Below are positions 16,721 to 27,160 of a stretch of DNA of 64,000 nt, piece after piece. The notes under the pieces are model-generated. The model saw only the letters and a program-made list of their open reading frames with translations. It was not told the origin of the DNA and searched no databases. Origin of the DNA: Ascidiaceihabitans donghaensis (GTDB lineage Bacteria; Pseudomonadota; Alphaproteobacteria; Rhodobacterales; Rhodobacteraceae); assembly GCF_900302465.1 (NCBI RefSeq), contig NZ_OMOR01000001.1:2884729-2948728 (forward strand). Direction: 5' to 3'. Positions within the stretch are counted from its first letter, which is position 1, and each line of letters begins with the position of its first letter. Position numbers and translations under genes: made by a program.

Positions 16721-18463
16721 TTAAGTCGGATCGACGATACCCATGCCCAGCATCCGAAGCGCCGTCATGGAGGGGATGAAAAAGTAGTCCCCACCGCGAC
16801 ATTCCACAAACGTCTTCAGCTTGCTCATCACATAGGGTGGCTTGCCAGTCATCGGACAAGACGGAATTGTGTGCCGCTTGTGGTGATCGTGGTTGCCCAA
16901 CAGGGGATCGGTGTTGTTGCCTTGATGAAAATCAAGCCCGTATTGGATCCATTGCTGTTGCACAAATTCGAACTGCCGGAACAAGCTGGTGCCCAAAAGC
17001 ATCATGGCCACGCCCTGTTCGGTGTCGTCGTCTTTGCTGTCAAAATTCGGAGGGCCATATGGCAGACCGCGCCGCAGCACACGGCGGCGTTTGTTCAGCG
17101 CAGTGTTGGCGTCAGGGTTATCAGGCTGCGTGCCATCCGCGCCCACCCCGAATTTGTTCATCGGGTCCATGTAGTCGCGGGTGTTCACGCGCCGCATATG
17201 CGCACCCACCGGACATTTCAGCCCGGCCATATCATCGGCATAGCGAAAATCGGACGCTTCCGGAGATTTGATATATTTGATCTGGTTCATATAGGCATCA
17301 AAGGGCGATACCGCGTCGTCTTTGCTGACTTTTCCCGCATCAATGTCTTCTTGAGGCGTAGGCACAAAGTTCATTTTGGCACGGAACGCTTGCCAGTCTG
17401 CGTAGGTCGGCACCACAGACAAGGGCACCCCGTCGGTCCAGCGACCACACATTTTGGCAAGCAGGGTCTCGCGGCCTTCGTCCTCATCCACGTCCATGAC
17501 TTTGCAATATTGCGCAACTTCCGCGTCCACGACGTCCCAGAAAGTGCCGACGTTTTCGTGCAATTTGCGGTATGCCATGTAAGTGCCGTTGTGCATAAAT
17601 TCGGCAGGGCGCGACGTCGGCGGCAATTCTTGGCTTTCGTCGGGATGGCCCAAAATGAACTCGCCGGTTGCCAAAGGCTCCCAACCGTTGCCCATCATTT
17701 TACCGCGTCCGATCACAGCAGTCTTCATTTGCGCGTCACTGTATTGACCTTCGAACACCGGATCACCAATGCCATCCGTGAAGCCAAAGTGTTCTTTGGG
17801 CGATGGCACTTTCAGCCCGCCAAAGTCTTCGAAAACGGCTGAAGCTTCCTGACATTCGCCCGGTCCGGTCTGGCTGTTGCCTTCCATCAGGCGGACACCA
17901 TTGCCAAGCAGGGCTTTGATCTGGTTCACACGCTGCTCCAGCTCGGGCACAGGTTGCACGGTGCCAGGCACGCATTGCGCGTTCAAAGACAGCCAAATGT
18001 GCACATCGTCTTTACCGCCTGCCCCCGGAACGCGGTTTTTCTGCCAGATCGGATCCCAATGGGCGCACCAATTGTCTTTGGCCGCTTCCTCTTCGGTTAG
18101 CGTTTGGTCACGATCGCCCAAGACAAAGGCACGCGCCTTCATCCCTTCGGCAAACACATCCGGCATGCCCTGCAAGGTGCGCACAGGCAATTCCAGCGCC
18201 CAAAGACCAAGAAACGTAAACGCCATGTTGGTTGTGACTTTGGGTTTGTAATTGACCCCCGGCACATGGTCTTCGCCCTTTGCAGGCTCAGGCGCCCAGC
18301 GCTCAGCCGTGGTGACCAGTTTGCGCACTTCATCAATGAATTTCCGACCAGCCGCGGCGTTGTCGATGTGGAAAAAATAGTAGCGGGCAAAGGGAAAGGA
18401 AAAGCGGCCATAGGCACGTGTGACATTGCCTTGAATGTCGTTCAAATTAAGTTCGCGGGTCAT
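16721..18463 (-). CDS. DyP-type haem peroxidase
   Basis: A 580-residue haem peroxidase, at the long end of the family. The distal GxxDG motif is GFTDG (227-231) with catalytic Asp. The proximal haem ligand is His422 in PVGAHMRRVNTRD. Also typical are NDIQGNV at the N-terminus, NGTYMAYRKL, and LLGTSLFRQFEFVQQQW near the C-terminus. No Tat or Sec signal is visible, so it is cytoplasmic or exported by another route. It would reduce H2O2 while oxidising an unknown substrate. It starts 11 bases after the upstream gene and lies 28 bases before the P450. Confidence 0.93.
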   Translation of the reverse strand: MTRELNLNDIQGNVTRAYGRFSFPFARYYFFHIDNAAAGRKFIDEVRKLVTTAERWAPEPAKGEDHVPGVNYKPKVTTNMAFTFLGLWALELPVRTLQGMPDVFAEGMKARAFVLGDRDQTLTEEEAAKDNWCAHWDPIWQKNRVPGAGGKDDVHIWLSLNAQCVPGTVQPVPELEQRVNQIKALLGNGVRLMEGNSQTGPGECQEASAVFEDFGGLKVPSPKEHFGFTDGIGDPVFEGQYSDAQMKTAVIGRGKMMGNGWEPLATGEFILGHPDESQELPPTSRPAEFMHNGTYMAYRKLHENVGTFWDVVDAEVAQYCKVMDVDEDEGRETLLAKMCGRWTDGVPLSVVPTYADWQAFRAKMNFVPTPQEDIDAGKVSKDDAVSPFDAYMNQIKYIKSPEASDFRYADDMAGLKCPVGAHMRRVNTRDYMDPMNKFGVGADGTQPDNPDANTALNKRRRVLRRGLPYGPPNFDSKDDDTEQGVAMMLLGTSLFRQFEFVQQQWIQYGLDFHQGNNTDPLLGNHDHHKRHTIPSCPMTGKPPYVMSKLKTFVECRGGDYFFIPSMTALRMLGMGIVDPT

Positions 18464-18473
18464 AATTGTGCCC

Positions 18474-19493
18474 TCAAGCGTTTATAATGTTGTCGGGACG
18501 GGACGATGAAATCACGCCCGGTTTTTGCATCGGACCTGTGCGGTCGTCGGGCCTGTGTTCAGCCATAAATGCGCCGAATGCAGCATGCAGATCCGCGTCG
18601 GACGCGCCTTGGTGTTCCACCACAAAATCGGCAAATTTTTGTTGAATATAAATGGATTTAAGCACAGACGGCAGATCATCAAATTCGGCAGGTGCCAGCG
18701 GTTTGGCCCCGTTGCGCATGGTGTAGCCGATCGCCAGCTTGGCGGCGACAAACGCCAAGACAAGCGCAATAATGCCTGTCCAGAACGTCGCCATGCCCAT
18801 CACACTGCCCACGCCGGCAAGCCACAAGACCAGTGCAAGCAGCCCAACAAGGGCCGGGATCGCCACAACTGCCAAAAGCGGCTTTGTGGGCAAAGTGTGA
18901 AAATCTGGCAGCTTCATGTAATAGTCATGAAACGGCATCGTCGTTTCAACGTGGCATTTTTCGAGATAATCAGCAAAGCCATCACCCGTCGAAATCCCGT
19001 CGAAGCCCACGCAGTTGCGGTAAATTTCGACGATTTCCTCTTCCATGCTGTCCCAGATTTCCATCGCATAGGCACGCCGGACGGCTTTTTGCTTTTTGGG
19101 CGACAAATCAGTGGGCAATGGATCACCGTCTTTGGTGATCGCGTCGATGTCGGCGTTAAACACCAGATACGAACAGTTCAAACGGTCAACGGGTTGCGGA
19201 ATGATCGTGTTGGTTTTCTGGATCGTTTCTTTCAACGCGTTTTCACCGATGCGCCCATTGTAGATCACATCGTCAATGACAAACATGCGTACAAAATGGT
19301 TGCGCAAGTTGCGTGCAAAGGGGCTGTTGTATTTCGCGCGCTCTGTCGCGGGGGATTGACGTGCGGTTGGCAATTCGGCCAGCGCAATCCGCACACGTTG
19401 GTCGTATGACGTGCTGTCGGGGTCCAAAGGCGTGCCGGTTTTGATGGGTGCAAGTGTGGTCAGAAAAACGTGACCTGTGTCGAGATCTGCCAT
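18474..19493 (-). CDS. Unrecognised protein with two transmembrane helices
   Basis: A 339-residue protein not assigned to a family. The first 205 residues are soluble, with strands such as FVRMFVIDDVIYNG and CSYLVFNADIDAI and a WDSMEEEIVEIYRNC helix. They are followed by two hydrophobic helices (PLLAVVAIPALVGLLALVLWLAG and GIIALVLAFVAAKLAIGY) and a soluble C-terminal tail. The 'YLVFNADID' strand resembles the ferredoxin-like halves of DyP-family proteins, and the next gene upstream has a similar CSNFNGTWDQYIDAF strand. The two may form a pair that works with the peroxidase. The gap to the upstream gene is four bases. Confidence 0.65.
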   Translation of the reverse strand: MADLDTGHVFLTTLAPIKTGTPLDPDSTSYDQRVRIALAELPTARQSPATERAKYNSPFARNLRNHFVRMFVIDDVIYNGRIGENALKETIQKTNTIIPQPVDRLNCSYLVFNADIDAITKDGDPLPTDLSPKKQKAVRRAYAMEIWDSMEEEIVEIYRNCVGFDGISTGDGFADYLEKCHVETTMPFHDYYMKLPDFHTLPTKPLLAVVAIPALVGLLALVLWLAGVGSVMGMATFWTGIIALVLAFVAAKLAIGYTMRNGAKPLAPAEFDDLPSVLKSIYIQQKFADFVVEHQGASDADLHAAFGAFMAEHRPDDRTGPMQKPGVISSSRPDNIINA

Positions 19494-19497
19494 GAGT

Positions 19498-20175
19498 TCA
19501 AGCCTTCTTTTTACGCAACAAGCGAAACTGTTTCTGCGCGGCGTTCACATAGGCCGTCCGGTTCACATCGGCGCGTTCCGTATCAAGGCTGGCCACGGGG
19601 CCAAAGCCCGGATCGCCAAGATCGTCCTGCACCTGCAAAATAGCAGTTTTATAGGCACGCGCGAAATCTTCTGCACTGGTGTTTGCGTGATCGCCCGACA
19701 GCGCCAGAACTTGTTGGTACACTTGAATGGCAGACTTTACATCGCGCTGCGCGGACCCCGGCGTGGCGTTGTAGTAGTAGTCGTTGGAAAGCTGGTTGTA
19801 AGTGATGTAGTCCTTGAACGGGGTCACAGGGATCGACCCCGGATACTTCGTTGCCGAGTACCAAAACAGGTTCAACCCGTTTGGAATACCGTCCGAAAAC
19901 GCATCAATATATTGGTCCCACGTGCCGTTGAAATTGGAACAAAACAGCATGTAGTCGTTGTTCAGGTTTTGCTTACCCTGCCCCAGATCAGGCCAGTCTT
20001 CGGGTTTGATAATGACCCAACGCGCGAAATGGATGATCGACAGTCCCAACAGGCCCATCAGATTTGCAGGCAACCCTCGCGCCGCCATAAAGATCAGACG
20101 GTTAAGCCATGTTTTCGTAGGTTTGCTTGGCGTCACGATATTCATCGCATACGCTTTGCCGGCAATATTCGACAT
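19498..20175 (-). CDS. Unrecognised protein, first gene of the oxidoreductase cluster
   Basis: A 225-residue protein of unknown family. A hydrophobic segment near residues 27-52 (LIFMAARGLPANLMGLLGLSIIHFARWVII) leads into a soluble domain. LHFARWV-type and MLFCSNFNGTWDQYIDAFSDG strands look like a ferredoxin-like, DyP/chlorite-dismutase-type fold. No haem ligand is obvious. The C-terminus is basic (RLLRKKKA). It is the promoter-proximal gene of a seven-gene minus-strand run (this gene to the LodB-like gene) and is separated by four bases from the next. Function unknown. Confidence 0.6.
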   Translation of the reverse strand: MSNIAGKAYAMNIVTPSKPTKTWLNRLIFMAARGLPANLMGLLGLSIIHFARWVIIKPEDWPDLGQGKQNLNNDYMLFCSNFNGTWDQYIDAFSDGIPNGLNLFWYSATKYPGSIPVTPFKDYITYNQLSNDYYYNATPGSAQRDVKSAIQVYQQVLALSGDHANTSAEDFARAYKTAILQVQDDLGDPGFGPVASLDTERADVNRTAYVNAAQKQFRLLRKKKA

Positions 20176-20531
20176 TGTGCCCTCTCAAAAAAATTTGCTG
20201 CCAAGTGTAAACGGCATGGTCGGTAAAATAATTACCCTTAGGGAAGGCGATCAGAGGGGGGTGAGTCAATGGAAAAATTCGCGTCATAAGGGCAATGCAG
20301 GTTTGCATCCCAAATTGCGAGGCAGTGTTACTAAGAAACAGGTCAGATAGAAATCTCACAAATCACATTTAAAACAGATAGTTATACATCATATAATTAT
20401 TTGAACACCGCCATTTTCATCAACGCGCAATATACCGTTTCAAATCCTCTGTTTCACACCGAACCTCGCGCTTTGAATTGACAGTGCCACAAACTGTTCG
20501 CACTCTGATCCGCGAACCGGGGAGACAACAC
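20176..20531. promoter_or_regulatory. Divergent intergenic region before the oxidoreductase cluster and an orphan TRAP receptor
   Basis: A 356-base AT-rich spacer with no credible gene. Near the cluster side it holds an inverted repeat GGTAA-AATAA-TTACC (20222-20236), 47 bases upstream of the minus-strand ATG and therefore well placed to be an operator. The plus-strand side ends in GGGGAGA before ATG 20532. Promoters for both directions must lie here. Confidence 0.45.
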
Positions 20532-21563
20532 ATGAAAAAACGCACATTTTTGACCGCTTTGGCGACCGCAGTTTTTACCGCTTTGCCTGTTGGCGCATTC
20601 GCCCAAGACGTCACCTTGCGACTGCATCAGTTCCTACCTGCACCCGCAACTGTTCCAAAGCTTGTTTTGAAACCGTGGGCGGATGATCTGGCTCAAAAGT
20701 CAGACGGGCGTTTGAAAATCGAACATTTTGACGGCATGGCCTTGGGGGGCCGCCCCCACGAATTGATGGATCAAGCCGTTGACGGTGTGGCCGAAATTAT
20801 CATGACGGTCGTCGGGTACACTCCGGGCCGTTTCCCCAAAACAGAAGTGTTCGAATTGCCCTTTATGATGACCGACCCTATCGCCACATCGATGGCGTTC
20901 ATGGACATGGTTGAAACCGATCTTCAAGCGGAAGAATACAAGGACGTCAAAGTGTTAGGCGCCTGGGTTCATGGGCCTGGGGTCATTCACACCCGCACCG
21001 GGGTCAGCGCTTTGGAAGATATGTCAGGCAAGAAACTACGCGGCCCAACCCGTGTGATTGTCGATATGTTGAAAGAGCTGGGGGCGACGCCAGTGGGGAT
21101 GCCCTTGCCCGCTATTCCCGAGGCCTTGTCCAAGGGTGCAATCGACGGCACCGTCATCCCATGGGAGGTCTCGCCTGCCATCAAACTAAGCGAACTGGTT
21201 ACAAAACACACAGAGTTTTCGGGGGACGAGGCGCTGTATACAGCCACAATTGTGATGGTCATGAACAAAGACGCATATTCAGCAATGCCTGACGATTTGC
21301 GCGCTATTCTGGACGCAGAAACCGGCATGAAATTGTCAGCGTTTGCATCGCAGATCATGGAAGATCGCGACGCGCCAGGTCGGGCCATTGCGCAAAACTT
21401 TGGCAATGACATCACCCTTTTGGACGCCACTGAAGTCGCCCGCTGGAAAGCCGCTGCACAGCCTGTGATCCAACGCTGGATAGGTGAAATGGATGACAAA
21501 GGTTTTGATGGCGCAGCATTGATCGAGCAGGCCAAGGCGTTGATCAAGAAACACGGCGGTTGA
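20532..21563 (+). CDS. TRAP transporter substrate-binding protein (DctP family), orphan
   Basis: A periplasmic TRAP receptor of 343 residues. The signal peptide (MKKRTFLTALATAVFTALPVGAFAQ) is followed by a canonical DctP body: LRLHQFLPAPATVPKLVLKPWADDL, KSDGRLKIEHFDGMALGG, the SALEDMSGKKLRGPTRV strand and AIPEALSKGAIDGTVIPWE. No membrane-subunit genes follow; the next gene is a flavin monooxygenase. The receptor therefore either shares a permease encoded elsewhere or acts as a sensor domain partner. ATG 20532 was chosen for the GGGGAGA site and the complete signal sequence. Confidence 0.9.
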   Translation: MKKRTFLTALATAVFTALPVGAFAQDVTLRLHQFLPAPATVPKLVLKPWADDLAQKSDGRLKIEHFDGMALGGRPHELMDQAVDGVAEIIMTVVGYTPGRFPKTEVFELPFMMTDPIATSMAFMDMVETDLQAEEYKDVKVLGAWVHGPGVIHTRTGVSALEDMSGKKLRGPTRVIVDMLKELGATPVGMPLPAIPEALSKGAIDGTVIPWEVSPAIKLSELVTKHTEFSGDEALYTATIVMVMNKDAYSAMPDDLRAILDAETGMKLSAFASQIMEDRDAPGRAIAQNFGNDITLLDATEVARWKAAAQPVIQRWIGEMDDKGFDGAALIEQAKALIKKHGG

Positions 21564-21622
21564 CCACATCTGTCAATGCAGGTGAAGACACAAGCCAACG
21601 CAAGCTAAAGGGGTGCAGTGGA

Positions 21623-22903
21623 ATGACGGTGTTAATTGCGGGGGGCGGCATCTCTGGTCTGGCACTTGCCCTGTCTTGCCATCAGGCCAACATCCCGTTT
21701 CAGGTCTTTGAAGCAACCCCGATGCTAAATCCATTGGGCGTCGGGATTAACTTGCAACCTTCGGCGGTGCGCGAACTATACGCGCTTGGGGTGCAGGATC
21801 AGCTGGACGACGTCGGCATACAAACGCGTGACTTTGGGATGTACACCAAACGCGGATTGCACATCTGGACTGAACCACGCGGCCTGCATGCGGGATACCA
21901 CTGGCCCCAATATTCGGTGCACCGTGGCAAGTTCCACATGATGCTCTACAATGAGGTTCTGCGCCGTGCAGGACCGGATGCGGTGCGCACCGGCTGGAAG
22001 GCCACAGGATTTGACACACAAGACGATCGCGTGATTTTGCATCTGGTGGATGGTCAAATGCACACACACAGCGTTGAAGGGCCCGTGTTAATCGGGGCCG
22101 ATGGCATCCACTCTGCTTTGCGCAAACAAATTGCCCCAAACGAAGGCGCACCCTGCTGGGAGGGGGCTGTTTTGTACCGCGGCACAACACTGGCAAAAGC
22201 ACCTTTAAGCGGTGCTTCGATGGCGTTGGTCGGCCATGCGTCGCGCAGGTTCGTCACCTATCCTATTTCGCAAGCAGACCCTGAAACCGGCCTATCGACC
22301 ATCAACTGGATCGCAGAACTGAATTTTGGCACCGATACGGCCTTTGACAAAGGCAACTATGCCCAAAATGTGCCGTTGGAAAAATTTGCGCACCATTTCA
22401 AAGACTTCAAATTCGACTGGCTGGACTGCCCGTCTTTGATCGCAGGGGCAGAAGAGGTTTTTGAATATCCGATGGTTGACCGCGATCCTCTTGATCGCTG
22501 GACCCACGGGCGCATGACTCTGATGGGGGATGCCGCGCATGCGGCCTATCCAGTTGGATCAAACGGCGCAGGCGCAGGCATTATTGATGCACGCAAGCTG
22601 GTCGCGGCATTCTTGAAACATGGTCTTTCGACGACAGCCTTGCAGACTTTCGAAGACGAAATGCGCCCTTTGACCAACCGCATGGTGCTGACCAATCGCG
22701 GGGCTGGTCCGGACGAGATTTTGAACACTGTCGAAGACCGGTGTGACGGGTATTTCGACCATATCCACGACGTCATTTCGGAAGAGGAAATGGCGCAACA
22801 TGCTGCCTTTTACAAACGCATCGCAGGCACTGGAATTTCAGACACAAACGAACGGCCTGATATCGTGCCAGAAGGTGCACAGTTTGCGCAGCAGAGCTTG
22901 TAA
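21623..22903 (+). CDS. FAD-dependent aromatic hydroxylase-type monooxygenase
   Basis: A single-component flavin monooxygenase of 426 residues. The ADP-binding motif LIAGGGISGLALAL is at the N-terminus. The DG motif region is GPVLIGADGIHSALRK, and the second FAD motif is LMGDAAHAAYPVGSNGAGAGIIDAR. Enzymes of this shape hydroxylate small aromatic or N-heterocyclic acids with NAD(P)H and O2. ATG 21623 places the FAD motif at residue 4, as usual; an upstream reading from 21560 overlaps the receptor stop and lacks conservation signs. The preceding TRAP receptor suggests that the substrate is imported. Its identity is unknown. Confidence 0.87.
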   Translation: MTVLIAGGGISGLALALSCHQANIPFQVFEATPMLNPLGVGINLQPSAVRELYALGVQDQLDDVGIQTRDFGMYTKRGLHIWTEPRGLHAGYHWPQYSVHRGKFHMMLYNEVLRRAGPDAVRTGWKATGFDTQDDRVILHLVDGQMHTHSVEGPVLIGADGIHSALRKQIAPNEGAPCWEGAVLYRGTTLAKAPLSGASMALVGHASRRFVTYPISQADPETGLSTINWIAELNFGTDTAFDKGNYAQNVPLEKFAHHFKDFKFDWLDCPSLIAGAEEVFEYPMVDRDPLDRWTHGRMTLMGDAAHAAYPVGSNGAGAGIIDARKLVAAFLKHGLSTTALQTFEDEMRPLTNRMVLTNRGAGPDEILNTVEDRCDGYFDHIHDVISEEEMAQHAAFYKRIAGTGISDTNERPDIVPEGAQFAQQSL

Positions 22904-22910
22904 CGAAAAA

Positions 22911-22932
22911 CGGCGCCCCGCATGGGACGCCG
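22911..22932. terminator. Bidirectional terminator between the monooxygenase and katG
   Basis: CGGCGCCC and GGGACGCCG form a GC-rich hairpin with one bulged base. It is preceded by AAAAA and followed by GTTTCCGTTT, in the 52 bases between two convergent genes, so it can serve both strands. Confidence 0.65.
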
Positions 22933-22955
22933 GTTTCCGTTTATTGGTGCAGCGT

Positions 22956-25287
<2,332 letters not shown>

Positions 25288-26190
25288 ATGACAAATATCA
25301 CATTGAAACAGCTCAGATATTTCGAAGCTTTGGCCCGTCATGGGCATTTTGGGCGCGCGGCCGACACCTGCGCCATTTCGCAACCTGCACTGTCTGTGCA
25401 AATCAAAGACATGGAAACCGAACTGGGCGCGCCATTGTTTGAACGGGCCGCCCGACACGTACGCCTGACATCAATCGGAGAAGACCTTGCGGGTCATGTT
25501 CGTCAAATTCTGCAGTCTGTGGACGATCTTGCCGATGTCGCTCGCGCAGCGCAGGACGGGACAATGGCGCGGTTGAGGTTGGGCGTTATTCCAACCATCG
25601 CACCTTATTTATTGCCCAAAATGATCGGTCAACTGACACGTACCTATCCCGATCTCGATGTTCATTTGCGCGAAACAATGACTGCACGCCTTGTGGAAGA
25701 ATTGTTTGAAGGGCGCATTGATGCCGCCATCGTGGCGTTGCCCATTGGCGATCCGGGGCTGACTGAATTGCCACTGTTCGACGAAAGCCTTGTTCTGGTG
25801 CGTCCCGCAACAGACGCCGCGATCCCCGTGCCATCACGCGCGGAACTCACACAAATGCGGATGCTTTTACTGGAAGAAGGGCACTGCTTTCGGGATCAGG
25901 CACTATCGTTTTGCAATATGCCCTCTGCCATGCCCCGCGACGGGTTGGACGGCAGTGCGCTTTCGACTTTGGTGCAAATGGTGGGTGCCGGACTTGGTGT
26001 GACGCTGATACCTGAGATGGCTGTCAGTGTCGAAACAGGGGCTGCCGCTGTGTGTGTCGCAAAGCTGGATGGTCCACAACCACAACGCACCGTGGGAATG
26101 GTATGGCGCAAAACCAATCCGCTGCGTGCGCAGCTGCAAGAGATCGGGCATATTGCCAGAACCGCAGCTGGCCATGCGCGCAACGAATGA
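25288..26190 (+). CDS. oxyR: Hydrogen peroxide-sensing LysR regulator
   Basis: A LysR-family activator of 300 residues. The N-terminal helix-turn-helix is LRYFEALARHGHFGRAADTCAISQPALSVQIKDMET. The redox pair is Cys200 and Cys209 in EEGHCFRDQALSFC, matching the disulfide-forming Cys199/Cys208 of E. coli OxyR and distinguishing it from other LysR proteins. It is divergent from katG. Oxidation would switch it to activate katG and possibly other peroxide genes. Confidence 0.95.
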   Translation: MTNITLKQLRYFEALARHGHFGRAADTCAISQPALSVQIKDMETELGAPLFERAARHVRLTSIGEDLAGHVRQILQSVDDLADVARAAQDGTMARLRLGVIPTIAPYLLPKMIGQLTRTYPDLDVHLRETMTARLVEELFEGRIDAAIVALPIGDPGLTELPLFDESLVLVRPATDAAIPVPSRAELTQMRMLLLEEGHCFRDQALSFCNMPSAMPRDGLDGSALSTLVQMVGAGLGVTLIPEMAVSVETGAAAVCVAKLDGPQPQRTVGMVWRKTNPLRAQLQEIGHIARTAAGHARNE

Positions 26191-26237
26191 TGCAGGCAAA
26201 AAAGGTAGCGCTAAAGTATGATCTGTGATCTAGGGAA

Positions 26238-26257
26238 TTTAATGTATGCATTAAAGT
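26238..26257. promoter_or_regulatory. Operator-like inverted repeat upstream of the tetronate operon
   Basis: TTTAATG-TATG-CATTAAA (26238-26255) is a perfect 7-base inverted repeat, 15 bases before the first start codon. Over 20 bases (TTTAATGTATGCATTAAAGT) it differs at only three positions from 2709-2728. It probably overlaps the promoter or the early leader and so fits a repressor site. Confidence 0.6.
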
Positions 26258-26269
26258 GGACGACAAAAC

Positions 26270-27160
26270 ATGAAACCATCAAATAAGATCGCTGTCGTTG
26301 GGCTTGGATCAATGGGATACGGCATCGCTGTCTCCTTGCTTCGGGCGGGTCACACTGTCGTTGGATTGGATGTCAGCGAGACCGTCGTGGAAAACTTCCA
26401 TGCCGCCGGAGGCGCCACAGACGACGGGGCGGTTTTTGATGCAGCTGTAGTGGTGGTTCTGAATGCGGCGCAAACAGAAGATGTTCTGTTTGGGGCGGAT
26501 GGTATCGTGTCGCGGCTTCAACCGGGTGGCGTGGTTGTTTCATGCGCCACGGTCCCCCCACAATTTGCTGTTGAGATGGAAGCGCGCTGTGCGGCGCAAA
26601 ACGTATTGTATTTGGATGCACCCATTTCTGGCGGTTCGGTAAAAGCTGGCCTTGGGCAGTTGTCCATCATGGCATCCGGGCGGTCCGAAGCCTTCGCCGC
26701 GGCCAAACCCGTTTTGGACGCCACCGCACAAACCGTATTTGAACTGGGCGCCAAAGCAGGTCCCGGATCAGCAATGAAAGCCGTGAACCAATTGTTGGCG
26801 GGCGTTCACATTGCAACCATGGCAGAGGCGCTGACGTTTGGAATGACCCAAGGCGTCACCCCTGAAAAATTCCTCGAAGTGATCAGCAAATGCGCCGGGA
26901 CATCGTGGATGCTGGAAAATCGTGCGCCTCATATTGTAGAAGGCAACTATACCCCGCATTCGTCTGTGAACATCTGGCCGAAAGACCTTGGTATTGTGCT
27001 GGACGTGGCACAGGCTGCGGGCTTTGAGGCGCCAATCGCCACAGCCGCACTGGCCCAGTTCGACGCGGCCAAACACATGGGGTTGGGGACAGAAGACGAC
27101 GCTGCTGTGGCCAAAGTCTACGCAAAACAAGCCGGTCTGACACTGAAGGGAGAAGCCTAA
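26270..27160 (+). CDS. ltnD: L-threonate dehydrogenase-like beta-hydroxyacid dehydrogenase
   Basis: An NAD-dependent dehydrogenase of the 3-hydroxyisobutyrate dehydrogenase superfamily, 296 residues. Motifs: the Rossmann start AVVGLGSMGYGIAVSLLRAGHTVVGLD, the substrate-binding segment YLDAPISGGSVKAGLGQLSIMASG and the catalytic Lys region PGSAMKAVNQLLAGVH. It heads a four-gene operon with a DUF1537 kinase, a class II aldolase-type decarboxylase and a hydroxypyruvate-isomerase-like protein. In the described pathway LtnD converts L-threonate to 2-oxo-tetronate. The specificity call comes from that context rather than from residues I can verify. Confidence 0.85.
   Translation: MKPSNKIAVVGLGSMGYGIAVSLLRAGHTVVGLDVSETVVENFHAAGGATDDGAVFDAAVVVVLNAAQTEDVLFGADGIVSRLQPGGVVVSCATVPPQFAVEMEARCAAQNVLYLDAPISGGSVKAGLGQLSIMASGRSEAFAAAKPVLDATAQTVFELGAKAGPGSAMKAVNQLLAGVHIATMAEALTFGMTQGVTPEKFLEVISKCAGTSWMLENRAPHIVEGNYTPHSSVNIWPKDLGIVLDVAQAAGFEAPIATAALAQFDAAKHMGLGTEDDAAVAKVYAKQAGLTLKGEA

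Noticed and set aside
7660-20175. Prophage or transposon origin of the accessory cluster
   Set aside because: No integrase, transposase, terminal inverted repeats, target duplications or tRNA junction were seen at the borders.
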